17,564 bases of DNA. It comes from JBDIAR01 sp039812545 (GTDB lineage: Bacteria; Actinomycetota; Actinomycetes; Actinomycetales; Dermatophilaceae). The stretch's first letter is position 1; each line of letters opens with the position of its first letter. Where the stretch lies: assembly GCA_039812545.1 (NCBI GenBank), contig JBDIAR010000061.1, positions 1 to 17,564 on the forward strand, in the 5' to 3' direction. Below the pieces are notes generated by a model. It was not told the origin of the DNA and did no database searches. It worked only from the letters and a program-made list of their open reading frames with translations. Below, one piece after another: positions 7,119 to 14,025 of this stretch. Both the position numbers and the translations under genes were made by a program.

Positions 7119-8204
7119 TCACTCGTGGACCCGCCAGCCGCGGGCGGTGAGATGCGCCCGCAGCCGCGGCGCGGCGGCCGGCAACACCGCGATCTCGGCC
7201 AGACCGACCGGTTGGCCCAGGCCGTGTTCGAGGTGCAGGTCTTCGAGGTTGACGCCGGCCTCGCCGACCGCGTGGAGGATGCGGGCGAGTTCGCCGGGCC
7301 GGTCCGGCACGACCACCGCGACGATCTCGTATGCCGTCCGCGACGCGCCGTGTTTGCCCGGGATCTGGGCGTGTCCCCGGTTCCCGTCGGCGATCACGCC
7401 GGACAGCACCGCCAGGGCGCCCTCGGGCCGGTCGGACTCCAGGGCCGCCAGCGCCCTGACGACCTCACCGAGCCGCTCGTGGACGCCCTGCAAGATGCCC
7501 CGGACTGCGGCGGCGTTGCCGGCGAGGATCTGCATCCACAGCCGGGGGTCGCTCGCCGCGATCCGGGTGACGTCGCGCAGGCCCTGGCCGGCGAGGACCA
7601 ACTCGTTCTCGGGACGGGACAGCAACTGAGCGGCGACCAGGCTTGCGGCCACCTGCGGAACGTGCGACACGGCCGCGACCGCCTCGTCGTGCATGGCGGG
7701 GTCCATGGTGACGACGACGGCGCCGGTCTCGCGGGCCAGCCGGGTGACCGTCGTCGTGGCGTCGGGGGTCGTCGAGGGATGCGGCACGACGACCCAGGTG
7801 CGCCCGTCAAACAGGTCGGCGCGCGCGGCGGCGGCTCCGGACCGCTCGCGGCCGGCCATCGGGTGCCCCCCGACATAGCGCTCCAGGGCGGCGGGTTCCA
7901 CGGCGTCGGAGATCTCCCGCAGCACGCTCGACTTCACCGAACACACGTCGGTGACGACAGCCGTCGGCCAGTCCCGCAGCGCGGCCGCCACGAGCGGCGC
8001 CGTCACGTCCGGCGGGGCGGCGACGACGACGACATCGGGCGAGCCGTCCGCCTCACCACCGCGGCCGGCCCCCAGATCCTCCGCGAGGCGCTGGGCGGTG
8101 GGTGACACATCGGACAGGCTCACGGCATACCCACACCGGCTGAGCGCGATCCCGAGAGAGGTGCCGATCAACCCGGTTCCGACGATCCGGACATGCGTGG
8201 TCAC
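7119..8204 (-). CDS. tyrA: Prephenate dehydrogenase with C-terminal ACT domain
   Basis: This enzyme catalyses NAD(P)-dependent oxidative decarboxylation of prephenate to 4-hydroxyphenylpyruvate in tyrosine synthesis. It is 361 aa. An N-terminal Rossmann domain opens with GTGLIGTSLG (9-18). The conserved CSVKSS follows (about 88-93), then the active-site segment GGHPMAGRE and the later SHVPQ with its His. After about residue 285 an ACT domain is seen, IVAVVVPDRPGELARIL, with the PGEL turn typical of amino acid sensing, so feedback control by tyrosine is plausible. The start is GTG at 8204, 27 bp after rluB. No SD is seen, and a TAGGCT box lies 7 nt upstream. Arogenate as substrate cannot be excluded from sequence. 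Confidence 0.9.
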   Translation of the reverse strand: MTTHVRIVGTGLIGTSLGIALSRCGYAVSLSDVSPTAQRLAEDLGAGRGGEADGSPDVVVVAAPPDVTAPLVAAALRDWPTAVVTDVCSVKSSVLREISDAVEPAALERYVGGHPMAGRERSGAAAARADLFDGRTWVVVPHPSTTPDATTTVTRLARETGAVVVTMDPAMHDEAVAAVSHVPQVAASLVAAQLLSRPENELVLAGQGLRDVTRIAASDPRLWMQILAGNAAAVRGILQGVHERLGEVVRALAALESDRPEGALAVLSGVIADGNRGHAQIPGKHGASRTAYEIVAVVVPDRPGELARILHAVGEAGVNLEDLHLEHGLGQPVGLAEIAVLPAAAPRLRAHLTARGWRVHE

Positions 8205-8211
8205 GGCCGCC

Positions 8212-8217
8212 AGCCTA
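8212..8217 (-). promoter_or_regulatory. Candidate leaderless -10 box of tyrA
   Basis: On the minus strand TAGGCT is followed by 7 nt (GGCGGCC) and the tyrA GTG. It matches TANNNT and is identical to the box before the MBL gene. It lies within the 27-bp rluB-tyrA gap. No clear -35 and no SD are seen. Confidence 0.45.
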
Positions 8218-8231
8218 TGCGCCGGAAGCGC

Positions 8232-9107
8232 TCAGAGCTGGACGGCGGCATAGAGCTGCCCGACTTCCGCCGACGTCAGGACCCGGGTCCGGCCAGAGCG
8301 CAGGTCGCCGAGCCGGATCGGTCCCACCTGCACCCGGGTCAGGCTGAGTACGGGGTGCCCGACGGCCTCCATCAGCCGCCGCACGATCCGTTTGCGGCCC
8401 TCGTGGATGACGATCTCGACCATCGCCTTGCCGGGTTGGGAGTCGACGACCTTGAAACCGTCGACCCGCACCGGCCCGTCGTCCAGCTCGATCCCCTCCC
8501 GCAGGCGCCGGCCGAGATCGCGGGGTACCGGGCCCGGGATCTGTGCGACGTAGGTTTTCAGCACCTCGTATGCCGGGTGTTGGAGCCGGTGCGCGAGGTC
8601 GCCGTCGTTGGTGAGCAGCAGCAGGCCCTCAGTGTCGGCGTCCAACCGGCCGACGTGGAACAGCCGGTCGTTGCGACCGCCCAGATAGTCGGAGATCGCC
8701 GGCCGGCCGAGTTCGTCGTTCATCGTGGTGACGACACCCTTGGGCTTGTTGAAGGCCAGGTAGACCCGTGACTCGTCGAGGGTGACCCGGACGCCGTCGA
8801 CGTGGACGACCTGGCGCCGCGGGTCGATCCGGACGCCGAGTTCGCGGACCACCTGGTCGTCCACGGTGACCCGACCGGCGGCGATCAACTCCTCGCAGGC
8901 CCGCCGCGAACCGACTCCCGCGGAGGCGAGCAGCTTGTGCAGCCGGATGCCGTCGGGATCGTGGACGTCGACCGGCGCAGCCGTCGGACGCCGGGGCAGG
9001 CCGGTCGGCTGGCTCGGTTTGGTCGAACCCGCGAACCGGGGCCCACGCGCCGGGCGGGGCTTCTTGTCCCCCGCACCCGACGGGCGGCGACGCGCCGGCG
9101 GGCTCAT
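8232..9107 (-). CDS. rluB: 23S rRNA pseudouridine synthase, RluB type
   Basis: This enzyme isomerises uridine to pseudouridine in 23S rRNA during large-subunit assembly. The 291-aa product has a basic Pro/Arg/Lys-rich, probably disordered N-terminus of about 50 residues. An S4 RNA-binding domain follows (about 53-100, starting IRLHKLLASAGVGSRRACEE). The RsuA/RluB/E/F catalytic domain contains GRLDADTEGLLLLTNDG, with catalytic Asp156, and a later EGRKRIVRRLMEAVGHPV segment. The ATG at 9107 overlaps the scpB stop (ATGA, 9107-9104), so translation is probably coupled; a longer frame upstream only runs antisense-like through scpB. The scpA-scpB-rluB order is widespread in Gram-positives and supports RluB over RsuA. 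The exact target uridine is inferred. Confidence 0.9.
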   Translation of the reverse strand: MSPPARRRPSGAGDKKPRPARGPRFAGSTKPSQPTGLPRRPTAAPVDVHDPDGIRLHKLLASAGVGSRRACEELIAAGRVTVDDQVVRELGVRIDPRRQVVHVDGVRVTLDESRVYLAFNKPKGVVTTMNDELGRPAISDYLGGRNDRLFHVGRLDADTEGLLLLTNDGDLAHRLQHPAYEVLKTYVAQIPGPVPRDLGRRLREGIELDDGPVRVDGFKVVDSQPGKAMVEIVIHEGRKRIVRRLMEAVGHPVLSLTRVQVGPIRLGDLRSGRTRVLTSAEVGQLYAAVQL

Positions 9108-9730
9108 CGCCGACCCTCCTCGGCCAGGTCGTCGAGTACGTCGGCGTCGGGGAGATAGGGCGCGAGGGCGGGCAGTTCCGTCAGGGAGGACAAGCCGATC
9201 CGTTCCAGGAAGTAGGGGGTGGTACCGAGCAGGACGGCCCCGGTGTCGCGGTCCTCGGCGACCTCTTCGACCAGGCCGCGGGTGATCAGGGTCCGCACGA
9301 CCGAGTCGACGTTGACCCCTCGGACCGCGCCGACCCGGCCGCGGGACACCGGCTGCCGGTAGGCGATGACCGCCAGCGTCTCCAGGGCCGCCTGGGTGAG
9401 TTTGGCGCGCTGGCCGCCGACGAGGAAACGCTCGACGACACCGGCATACTCGGGTCGGCTGTAGAACCGCCACCCGCCGCCGACGCTGCGCAGGCAATAG
9501 CCCCGGCCCTGCCGGGCGTAGTCGGTCTCGAGGTCCAACAAGGTGTTGCGGACGTCGTCCAGCGGCACCTGGAGGGCGGCGGCGAGGTCGACTTCGCCGA
9601 CGGGGTCGTCAACCACCATCAGGACCGCCTCCAGCGCGCCTCGCAGCCCACCGGGCAGGTCGGTGACGTCCAGCATCATTGACTCGGCGCCGGCTGCGTC
9701 GACCGCGGGCCCTGTCGTCTCGGGTTCCAT
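9104..9730 (-). CDS. scpB: Segregation and condensation protein B
   Basis: ScpB is the winged-helix kleisin partner that, with ScpA, bridges the SMC ATPase heads in chromosome condensation and segregation. The 208-aa protein has two winged-helix units. The family segment LTQAALETLAVIAYRQPVSR (about 111-130) is present, followed by IRGVN-like AVRGVNVDSVVRTLITRGLVEE and LLGTTPYFLERIGL. Ends are acidic. The ATG at 9730 is 4 bp after the scpA stop, and a GGGAGGG Shine-Dalgarno overlaps the end of scpA. Its own stop overlaps the rluB ATG. smc is not in the window. Confidence 0.93.
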   Translation of the reverse strand: MEPETTGPAVDAAGAESMMLDVTDLPGGLRGALEAVLMVVDDPVGEVDLAAALQVPLDDVRNTLLDLETDYARQGRGYCLRSVGGGWRFYSRPEYAGVVERFLVGGQRAKLTQAALETLAVIAYRQPVSRGRVGAVRGVNVDSVVRTLITRGLVEEVAEDRDTGAVLLGTTPYFLERIGLSSLTELPALAPYLPDADVLDDLAEEGRR

Positions 9731-9734
9731 CGGG

Positions 9735-10685
9735 TTACCCTCCCCACTCGTCGCTGTCGGCGTCCTCTGCGGCGCTGTCGGCGTCAGCTCCGTCGTCGTC
9801 CTCGGTCACGGAGGCGACCACGTCCAGGGGCGGCGGGGGCTCGTCGGCCGGTCCGTCGTAATCCGCGGTCACCGCGATCTCCCCCGCGTCGCTGCCGGTC
9901 CACCGGACGTCGAGTTCGCCGAGCGGTTCGGCCTGCTCGAACGCGACCGCCGACTCCTTGAACAACTCCAGGACGGCCAGGAATCGGGCCACGATGACCA
10001 GCGTGGACTCGGCGTCGGCGACCAACGCCCGGAACGACATGGTGCGCTCGCGGCGCAGCCGGTCCACGATCACCGCGACCTGTTCGACGACGCTGACCCG
10101 GGCCAGGTGCAGATGCGAGAGGCCGACACTGGGCGGAACCCGGGGCACCATCGCACCGGCGGCGATCATCGCGAGTTGCTCGGGGGTGATCGCCAGGACG
10201 AGCTCGGGCAGCAGCGCCGCGAACCGCGGCTCCAGCGGCGCGCCGCGGGGGTGGAAGTGGTCGGCGTCCTGGATCCTGGCGGCGAACATCGCCGCGATCT
10301 CCTTGTACGCCCGGTATTGCAGCAGCCGCGCGAACAGCAGGTCGCGGGCCTCGATGAGCGCCAGGTCCTCGTCGTCGGTTTCGGTGATCGTCGGCAGGAG
10401 TCGGGCGGCCTTGATGTCCAACAGGGTGGCCGCGACGACGAGGAACTCCGAGGCCTGCCCCAGGTCCCAGTCGTCGTCGCGGGCCTGCGCGGCCCGGATG
10501 TGCGCGACGAACTCGTCGGTCACCGCGGCCAACGCGATCTCGGTGATGTCGAGCTTGTGTTTGGAGATCAGCCCGAGCAACAGGTCGAACGGTCCGGAGA
10601 AGACGTCGAGGTGGACCTCGAAGGGGGTCGCCGCGGCGCGCCGGGTGATGACCCCGCCGGGCGTCTGGTCAGGCGGCGTCGCCAC
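9735..10685 (-). CDS. scpA: Segregation and condensation protein A (kleisin)
   Basis: ScpA is the kleisin subunit of the bacterial SMC condensin. The 316-aa protein has the N-terminal SMC-binding segment with the hallmark F-x-GPFDLLLGLI and HKLDI (about 29-46). ATLLDIKAARLLP follows, then the coiled middle and a C-terminal winged helix (VIVARFLAVLELFKE). A strongly acidic tail of about 60 residues (Asp/Glu/Ala-rich, ending DSDEWGG) extends beyond the usual domain, making the protein longer than many relatives at about 250-280 aa. The start is a GTG at 10685, overlapping the parA end by 17 bp. No better start or SD was seen, so coupling to parA is likely. Confidence 0.92.
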   Translation of the reverse strand: MATPPDQTPGGVITRRAAATPFEVHLDVFSGPFDLLLGLISKHKLDITEIALAAVTDEFVAHIRAAQARDDDWDLGQASEFLVVAATLLDIKAARLLPTITETDDEDLALIEARDLLFARLLQYRAYKEIAAMFAARIQDADHFHPRGAPLEPRFAALLPELVLAITPEQLAMIAAGAMVPRVPPSVGLSHLHLARVSVVEQVAVIVDRLRRERTMSFRALVADAESTLVIVARFLAVLELFKESAVAFEQAEPLGELDVRWTGSDAGEIAVTADYDGPADEPPPPLDVVASVTEDDDGADADSAAEDADSDEWGG

Positions 10686-11601
10686 GCGCGATGAGTTCTC
10701 GGGCGAGTTGGCGGTATGCCGTCGCCGCGCTGTGTCCGCCCGCGTAGGTGGTGATGGGTTCGGCGGCCAAGGTGGCGTCCGGGAACTTCACGGTGCGCGA
10801 GATCACGGTGTGGAACACGGTTTCGCCGAAGTGATCGACGACGGAGCGGACGACCTCGCGACTGTGCAGCGTGCGGCCGTCGAACATCGTGGCCAGGATG
10901 CCGTCGATCTTCAGCCGCGGGTTGAGCCGGTCGGTGATCTTGTCGATCGTCTCCACGAGCAGAGCGACCCCGCGCATGGCGAAGAACTCGCACTCCAACG
11001 GGATGATCACCCCGTGCGCGGCGGTCAGCGCGTTGACCGTCAGCAGCCCGAGGGATGGCTGGCAGTCGATCAGGATGACGTCGTAATCGTCGAGCACCGG
11101 GCGCAGGGTCCGGGCCAGGATCTGCTCGCGGGCGACCTCCCCGACCAGTTGCACCTCCGCCGCGGACAGGTCGATATTGGCCGGGACCAGGTCCAAGCCC
11201 GGGGTGCGGGTGTGCTGGATGACCTCGCGGATGTCGTGACCGCGTTCGGTCACGAGGTTGTAGATGGTGATGTCGAGTTCGTTGGTGCGGATGCCCAGCC
11301 CGACGGACAGCGCCCCCTGCGGGTCGAAATCGACGAGCAGCACGCGACGACCGATCTCGGCCAGGGCCGCGCCCAGGTTGATGGTGGTCGTCGTCTTGCC
11401 GACCCCACCCTTCTGGTTGCACATGGCGATGACCCGGGCCGGGCCGTGACCGGCGAGCACCGGCGGCTCCGGGAAGCTCGGCAGTGGGCGACCGGTGGGT
11501 CCCAGGGCTCCGATGCAGGCGTTCTCCGTGCCCGGCAGGTGCTCCCCGATGGCCTGACTCTGCCGTTCGTCAACGGGGTGCTCGGTCGGCTGGTCGTCCA
11601 T
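10669..11601 (-). CDS. ParA/Soj-family partition ATPase
   Basis: This is a Walker-type ATPase of the chromosome and plasmid partition family (310 aa). The deviant Walker A KGGVGKTTTT (64-73) contains the signature lysine. A VLLVDFDPQGALS switch I-like segment and VILIDCQPSLG (Walker B) follow. The first 55 residues are polar and unconserved. The ATG at 11601 has a GAGGA Shine-Dalgarno about 6 nt upstream and is preferred; a longer frame begins at GTG 11733 without any SD. No parB accompanies it. It sits directly before scpA, as a parA-like gene does in mycobacteria and other actinobacteria, so it may be an orphan ParA working with SMC-ScpAB rather than the oriC ParA. That role is inferred. 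A TAGGGT -10-like box lies at 11718-11723. Confidence 0.88.
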   Translation of the reverse strand: MDDQPTEHPVDERQSQAIGEHLPGTENACIGALGPTGRPLPSFPEPPVLAGHGPARVIAMCNQKGGVGKTTTTINLGAALAEIGRRVLLVDFDPQGALSVGLGIRTNELDITIYNLVTERGHDIREVIQHTRTPGLDLVPANIDLSAAEVQLVGEVAREQILARTLRPVLDDYDVILIDCQPSLGLLTVNALTAAHGVIIPLECEFFAMRGVALLVETIDKITDRLNPRLKIDGILATMFDGRTLHSREVVRSVVDHFGETVFHTVISRTVKFPDATLAAEPITTYAGGHSAATAYRQLARELIARGDAA

Positions 11602-11717
11602 GGTGTCCTCGTACCTGCCTCGACGGTCGTGATCCGGATGTCGCGGGGAAGGACTCGGCCGGCACCCCTCAACCGGTGCGTCACGCTCTGCGGTCAGCCT
11701 CCCGCTGATCTGGATCG

Positions 11718-11723
11718 ACCCTA
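11718..11723 (-). promoter_or_regulatory. Weak candidate -10 box of the parA-scpAB unit
   Basis: On the minus strand TAGGGT (within TTGATAGGGT) lies about 117 nt before the parA ATG, in the 159-bp xerD-parA gap. It fits TANNNT and the TAGNNT pattern of other promoters here. There is no convincing -35. It would give a leader of roughly 110 nt carrying the parA SD. Confidence 0.3.
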
Positions 11724-11760
11724 TCAAGGGCACGGCGATCGGCGAGGTGGACCACGCGGA

Positions 11761-12756
11761 TCAGCGCGCGCGGGGGTGCGCCCCGGCATACACCTCGCGC
11801 AGTTGCTGGGCCGAGACATACGTGTAGATCTGGGTCGTCGTCACCGAGGCGTGGCCGAGGAGTTCCTGGACGACCCGTACATCGGCCCCGCCCTCCAGCA
11901 GGTGGGTGGCGAACGAGTGCCGCAGGGTATGCGGGGACAGGTGTCCGCCGAGCCCCGCGCGTTCCGCGCAGGTCTGGATCACCGCCCACGCGGACTGCCG
12001 GGACAACCGGGATCCGCGGCTGTTGAGGAAAACCGCGGGCGTCCCCCGACCTCGGCGGGCCAGTTCGGGTCGGCCGCGCACGAGGTACGCGCCCAGGGCG
12101 GCGACGGCATACCGGCCGACGGGCACGATCCGCTCCTTGCGGCCCTTGCCGAAGAGTCGGGCGGCGGCGATGTCGTCATCGGCCGTCTGCGGGTCGCCTA
12201 GGTCGATGTCGTCGAGGTCGAGTCCGACGGCCTCGGAGACGCGGGCCCCGGTGCCGTACAACACCTCGAGCAGTGCCCGATCACGCAGCGCCGTGGCGGT
12301 GTCGCCGAGCGAGGCGGCCGTCAAGAGCCGTTCCACGTCCGAGATCGAGATCGCCTTGGGCAGCCGCTTGGGGGTACCCGGGGGCGAGACCCGGGCGGCC
12401 GGGTCGGTGCCGCTGTCGCCCTCGGCGGCGAGGAAGCGGTGGAACATCCGGACCGCCACGAGCGTTCGTGCCGCGGAGCTGGCCGCCAGCGGGGGGTGCC
12501 CGGGTGTCGTTTCGGTGGCCGGTATGCCGGTGCGCAGCTCTCGCAGGAATCCGGTCACGTGCTGGTCGGTCGCCTGCGCGGGATCGGCGACGCCGGAGGC
12601 GAGCAGGAAGTCGCGGTACCGCCGAAGGTCGCGCCGATAGGCGGAGACGGTGTTGGCGGACCGGCCGCGTTCGACCTGCACGTGCACCAGCCAGGCGGTG
12701 ATCGCGGCGTCCATCGGCGTGCTGCGGGTCGTCTGGGTGGACGACGGCTCTGGCAC
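11761..12756 (-). CDS. xerD: Tyrosine recombinase XerD
   Basis: This is a site-specific recombinase that resolves chromosome dimers at dif with XerC and FtsK. The 331-aa protein has a SAM-like core-binding domain (about 18-110) and a catalytic domain with the full active-site set. The residues are R172 (GTGARVSE), K204 (GKGRKER), H276 and R279 (HTLRH), H302 (LLGHASVTTTQ) and nucleophile Y311 (IYTYVS). Length exceeds the usual roughly 300 aa because of an N-terminal addition and two short insertions, near residues 80-90 and 188-197. I chose GTG 12756, although an in-frame ATG at 12714 (codon 15) would give a more family-like start, because a TAGCCT box lies exactly 6 nt upstream and no SD precedes either. 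It is a housekeeping gene at the head of the parA-scpAB run, not a phage integrase. Confidence 0.9.
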   Translation of the reverse strand: MPEPSSTQTTRSTPMDAAITAWLVHVQVERGRSANTVSAYRRDLRRYRDFLLASGVADPAQATDQHVTGFLRELRTGIPATETTPGHPPLAASSAARTLVAVRMFHRFLAAEGDSGTDPAARVSPPGTPKRLPKAISISDVERLLTAASLGDTATALRDRALLEVLYGTGARVSEAVGLDLDDIDLGDPQTADDDIAAARLFGKGRKERIVPVGRYAVAALGAYLVRGRPELARRGRGTPAVFLNSRGSRLSRQSAWAVIQTCAERAGLGGHLSPHTLRHSFATHLLEGGADVRVVQELLGHASVTTTQIYTYVSAQQLREVYAGAHPRAR

Positions 12757-12762
12757 GTTCGA

Positions 12763-12768
12763 AGGCTA
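12763..12768 (-). promoter_or_regulatory. Candidate leaderless -10 box of xerD
   Basis: On the minus strand TAGCCT is followed by TCGAAC (6 nt) and the xerD GTG. It fits TANNNT, and no SD is present. It begins 16 nt after the ald terminator hairpin, so the xerD unit would start right after ald transcription ends. Confidence 0.45.
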
Positions 12769-12783
12769 CCGCGGACGCCAAAA

Positions 12784-12834
12784 CGGGTGGAGGTAAAAGC
12801 GGATTCCAGGAAGACCCGCGATTACCTCCACCCG
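12784..12834 (-). terminator. Intrinsic terminator of ald
   Basis: CGGGTGGAGGTAA (12784-12796) is perfectly complementary to TTACCTCCACCCG (12822-12834). Inside it a 2x2 mismatch is followed by 4 more pairs (12799-12802 with 12816-12819) and a 13-nt loop. On the minus strand the stem is followed by TTTT. It starts about 20 nt beyond the ald stop, so it is a good rho-independent terminator with a short U-tail. Confidence 0.8.
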
Positions 12835-12854
12835 CGGCGGGGTGGGGAGTGGCG

Positions 12855-13970
12855 TCAGGCGAGCGCGACGGAGAGGTCGACGTGCTCCATCCCGTGGGCT
12901 TCGGCCACCGGACCGTAGACCACGTGACCGTCCCAGGTGTTCAGGCCGAGAGCCAGGGCGTGGTCGGCCCGGCAGGCGGCCTGCCAGCCCTTGTCGGCGA
13001 TCGCCACGGCATACGGCAGGGTGACGTTCGTCAAGGCGTAGGTGGAGGTGTTGGCCACGGCGCCCGGCATGTTCGCCACGCAGTAGAAGATCGAGTTGTG
13101 GACCTTGAAGGTGGGGTCGGCGTGCGTCGTCGGGTGCGAGTCCTCGAAGCAACCGCCCTGGTCGATGGCGATGTCGACGAGTACCGAGCCCGGCTTCATC
13201 CGCGAGACCAGTTCGTTGGAGACCAGGTGGGGGGCCTTGGCTCCCGGCACCAGGACGGCGCCCACGACGAGGTCGGCGTCCAGGACGGCGCTCTCGATGG
13301 CCTTCTTGTTGGAGGTCAGGGTCTCCATGTGGCCGTGGTAGATCGCGTCGACGTACCGCAGCCGCGGGACGCTGATGTCGAGCAGCTTGACGCGGGCGTG
13401 CATGCCGAGGGCGATCTGGGCGGCGTTGAGGCCCGCGATGCCGGCCCCGAGGATGACGACGCTGGCGCCGCGAACACCGGGAGTCCCGCCGAGCAGCACG
13501 CCGCGGCCGCCCTGCGCCTTCATGAGGGCATAGGCGCCGACCTGGGGGGCGAGCCGGCCGGCCACCTCGGACATCGGGGCGAGCAGCGGCAGGCTGCGGT
13601 CGGGCAGTTCGACCGTCTCGTAGGCGATGCCGGTGACCTTGCGCTTGCACAGTTCCTCGGTGAGCGGCTTGTCGGCGGCGATGTGCAGGTAGGTGAACAG
13701 TGTCTGGCCCTCCTGCATGAGGTCGTACTCGGAGTGGATCGGCTCCTTGACCTTGAGGATGAGTTCGGCGTTCTTCCACACCGTCGCCGCGTCGTCGATG
13801 ATCTGAGCGCCTTCGGCGGCGTATTCGTCGTCATGGATGGAGGAGCCCTCACCGGCTCCCTTCTGGACCATGACCTCGTGACCGTGCGCGACCAGCTCGT
13901 GGACGCCGGCGGGGGTGATGGCGACGCGGTACTCGTGGTTCTTGACTTCGGCGGGGATACCAACCTTCAC
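12855..13970 (-). CDS. ald: Alanine dehydrogenase
   Basis: This enzyme catalyses reversible NAD-dependent deamination of L-alanine to pyruvate and ammonia; in actinobacteria it also makes alanine while recycling NADH under low oxygen. The 371-aa product has the family's usual length. It begins MKVGIPAEVKNHEYRVAITP, with substrate-binding R15, K75 and catalytic H96 at the standard numbering. The NAD-binding motif is VVILGAGIAGLNAA (about 170-185), and KVHNSIFYCVANMPGAV is near the C-terminus. The GTG at 13970 is chosen from the AAGGAG Shine-Dalgarno 8 nt upstream and the family length; the reading frame stays open further upstream only into hisS. It lies 55 bp after hisS. A TACACT -10-like box at 14054-14059, inside the hisS end, may drive it. 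A strong terminator follows. Confidence 0.95.
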   Translation of the reverse strand: MKVGIPAEVKNHEYRVAITPAGVHELVAHGHEVMVQKGAGEGSSIHDDEYAAEGAQIIDDAATVWKNAELILKVKEPIHSEYDLMQEGQTLFTYLHIAADKPLTEELCKRKVTGIAYETVELPDRSLPLLAPMSEVAGRLAPQVGAYALMKAQGGRGVLLGGTPGVRGASVVILGAGIAGLNAAQIALGMHARVKLLDISVPRLRYVDAIYHGHMETLTSNKKAIESAVLDADLVVGAVLVPGAKAPHLVSNELVSRMKPGSVLVDIAIDQGGCFEDSHPTTHADPTFKVHNSIFYCVANMPGAVANTSTYALTNVTLPYAVAIADKGWQAACRADHALALGLNTWDGHVVYGPVAEAHGMEHVDLSVALA

Positions 13971-14025
13971 GACGGCACTCCTTGTCAGAGATCTCTGCCC
14001 GGGGAAGGCTCCGTTGCCTCCGGGT

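Noticed and set aside
11761..12756. Tyrosine recombinase as a phage or island integrase
   Set aside because: The sequence and the parA-scpAB context fit housekeeping XerD. No att duplication or mobile genes lie nearby, and the tRNA-Pro at 36-109 is distant and intact.
13986..13997. 12-bp palindrome CAGAGATCTCTG before ald as an operator
   Set aside because: Several 12-bp palindromes are expected by chance in 17 kb, and its core GAGATCTC also occurs inside coding sequence (for example near 6775, 7910 and 14775).
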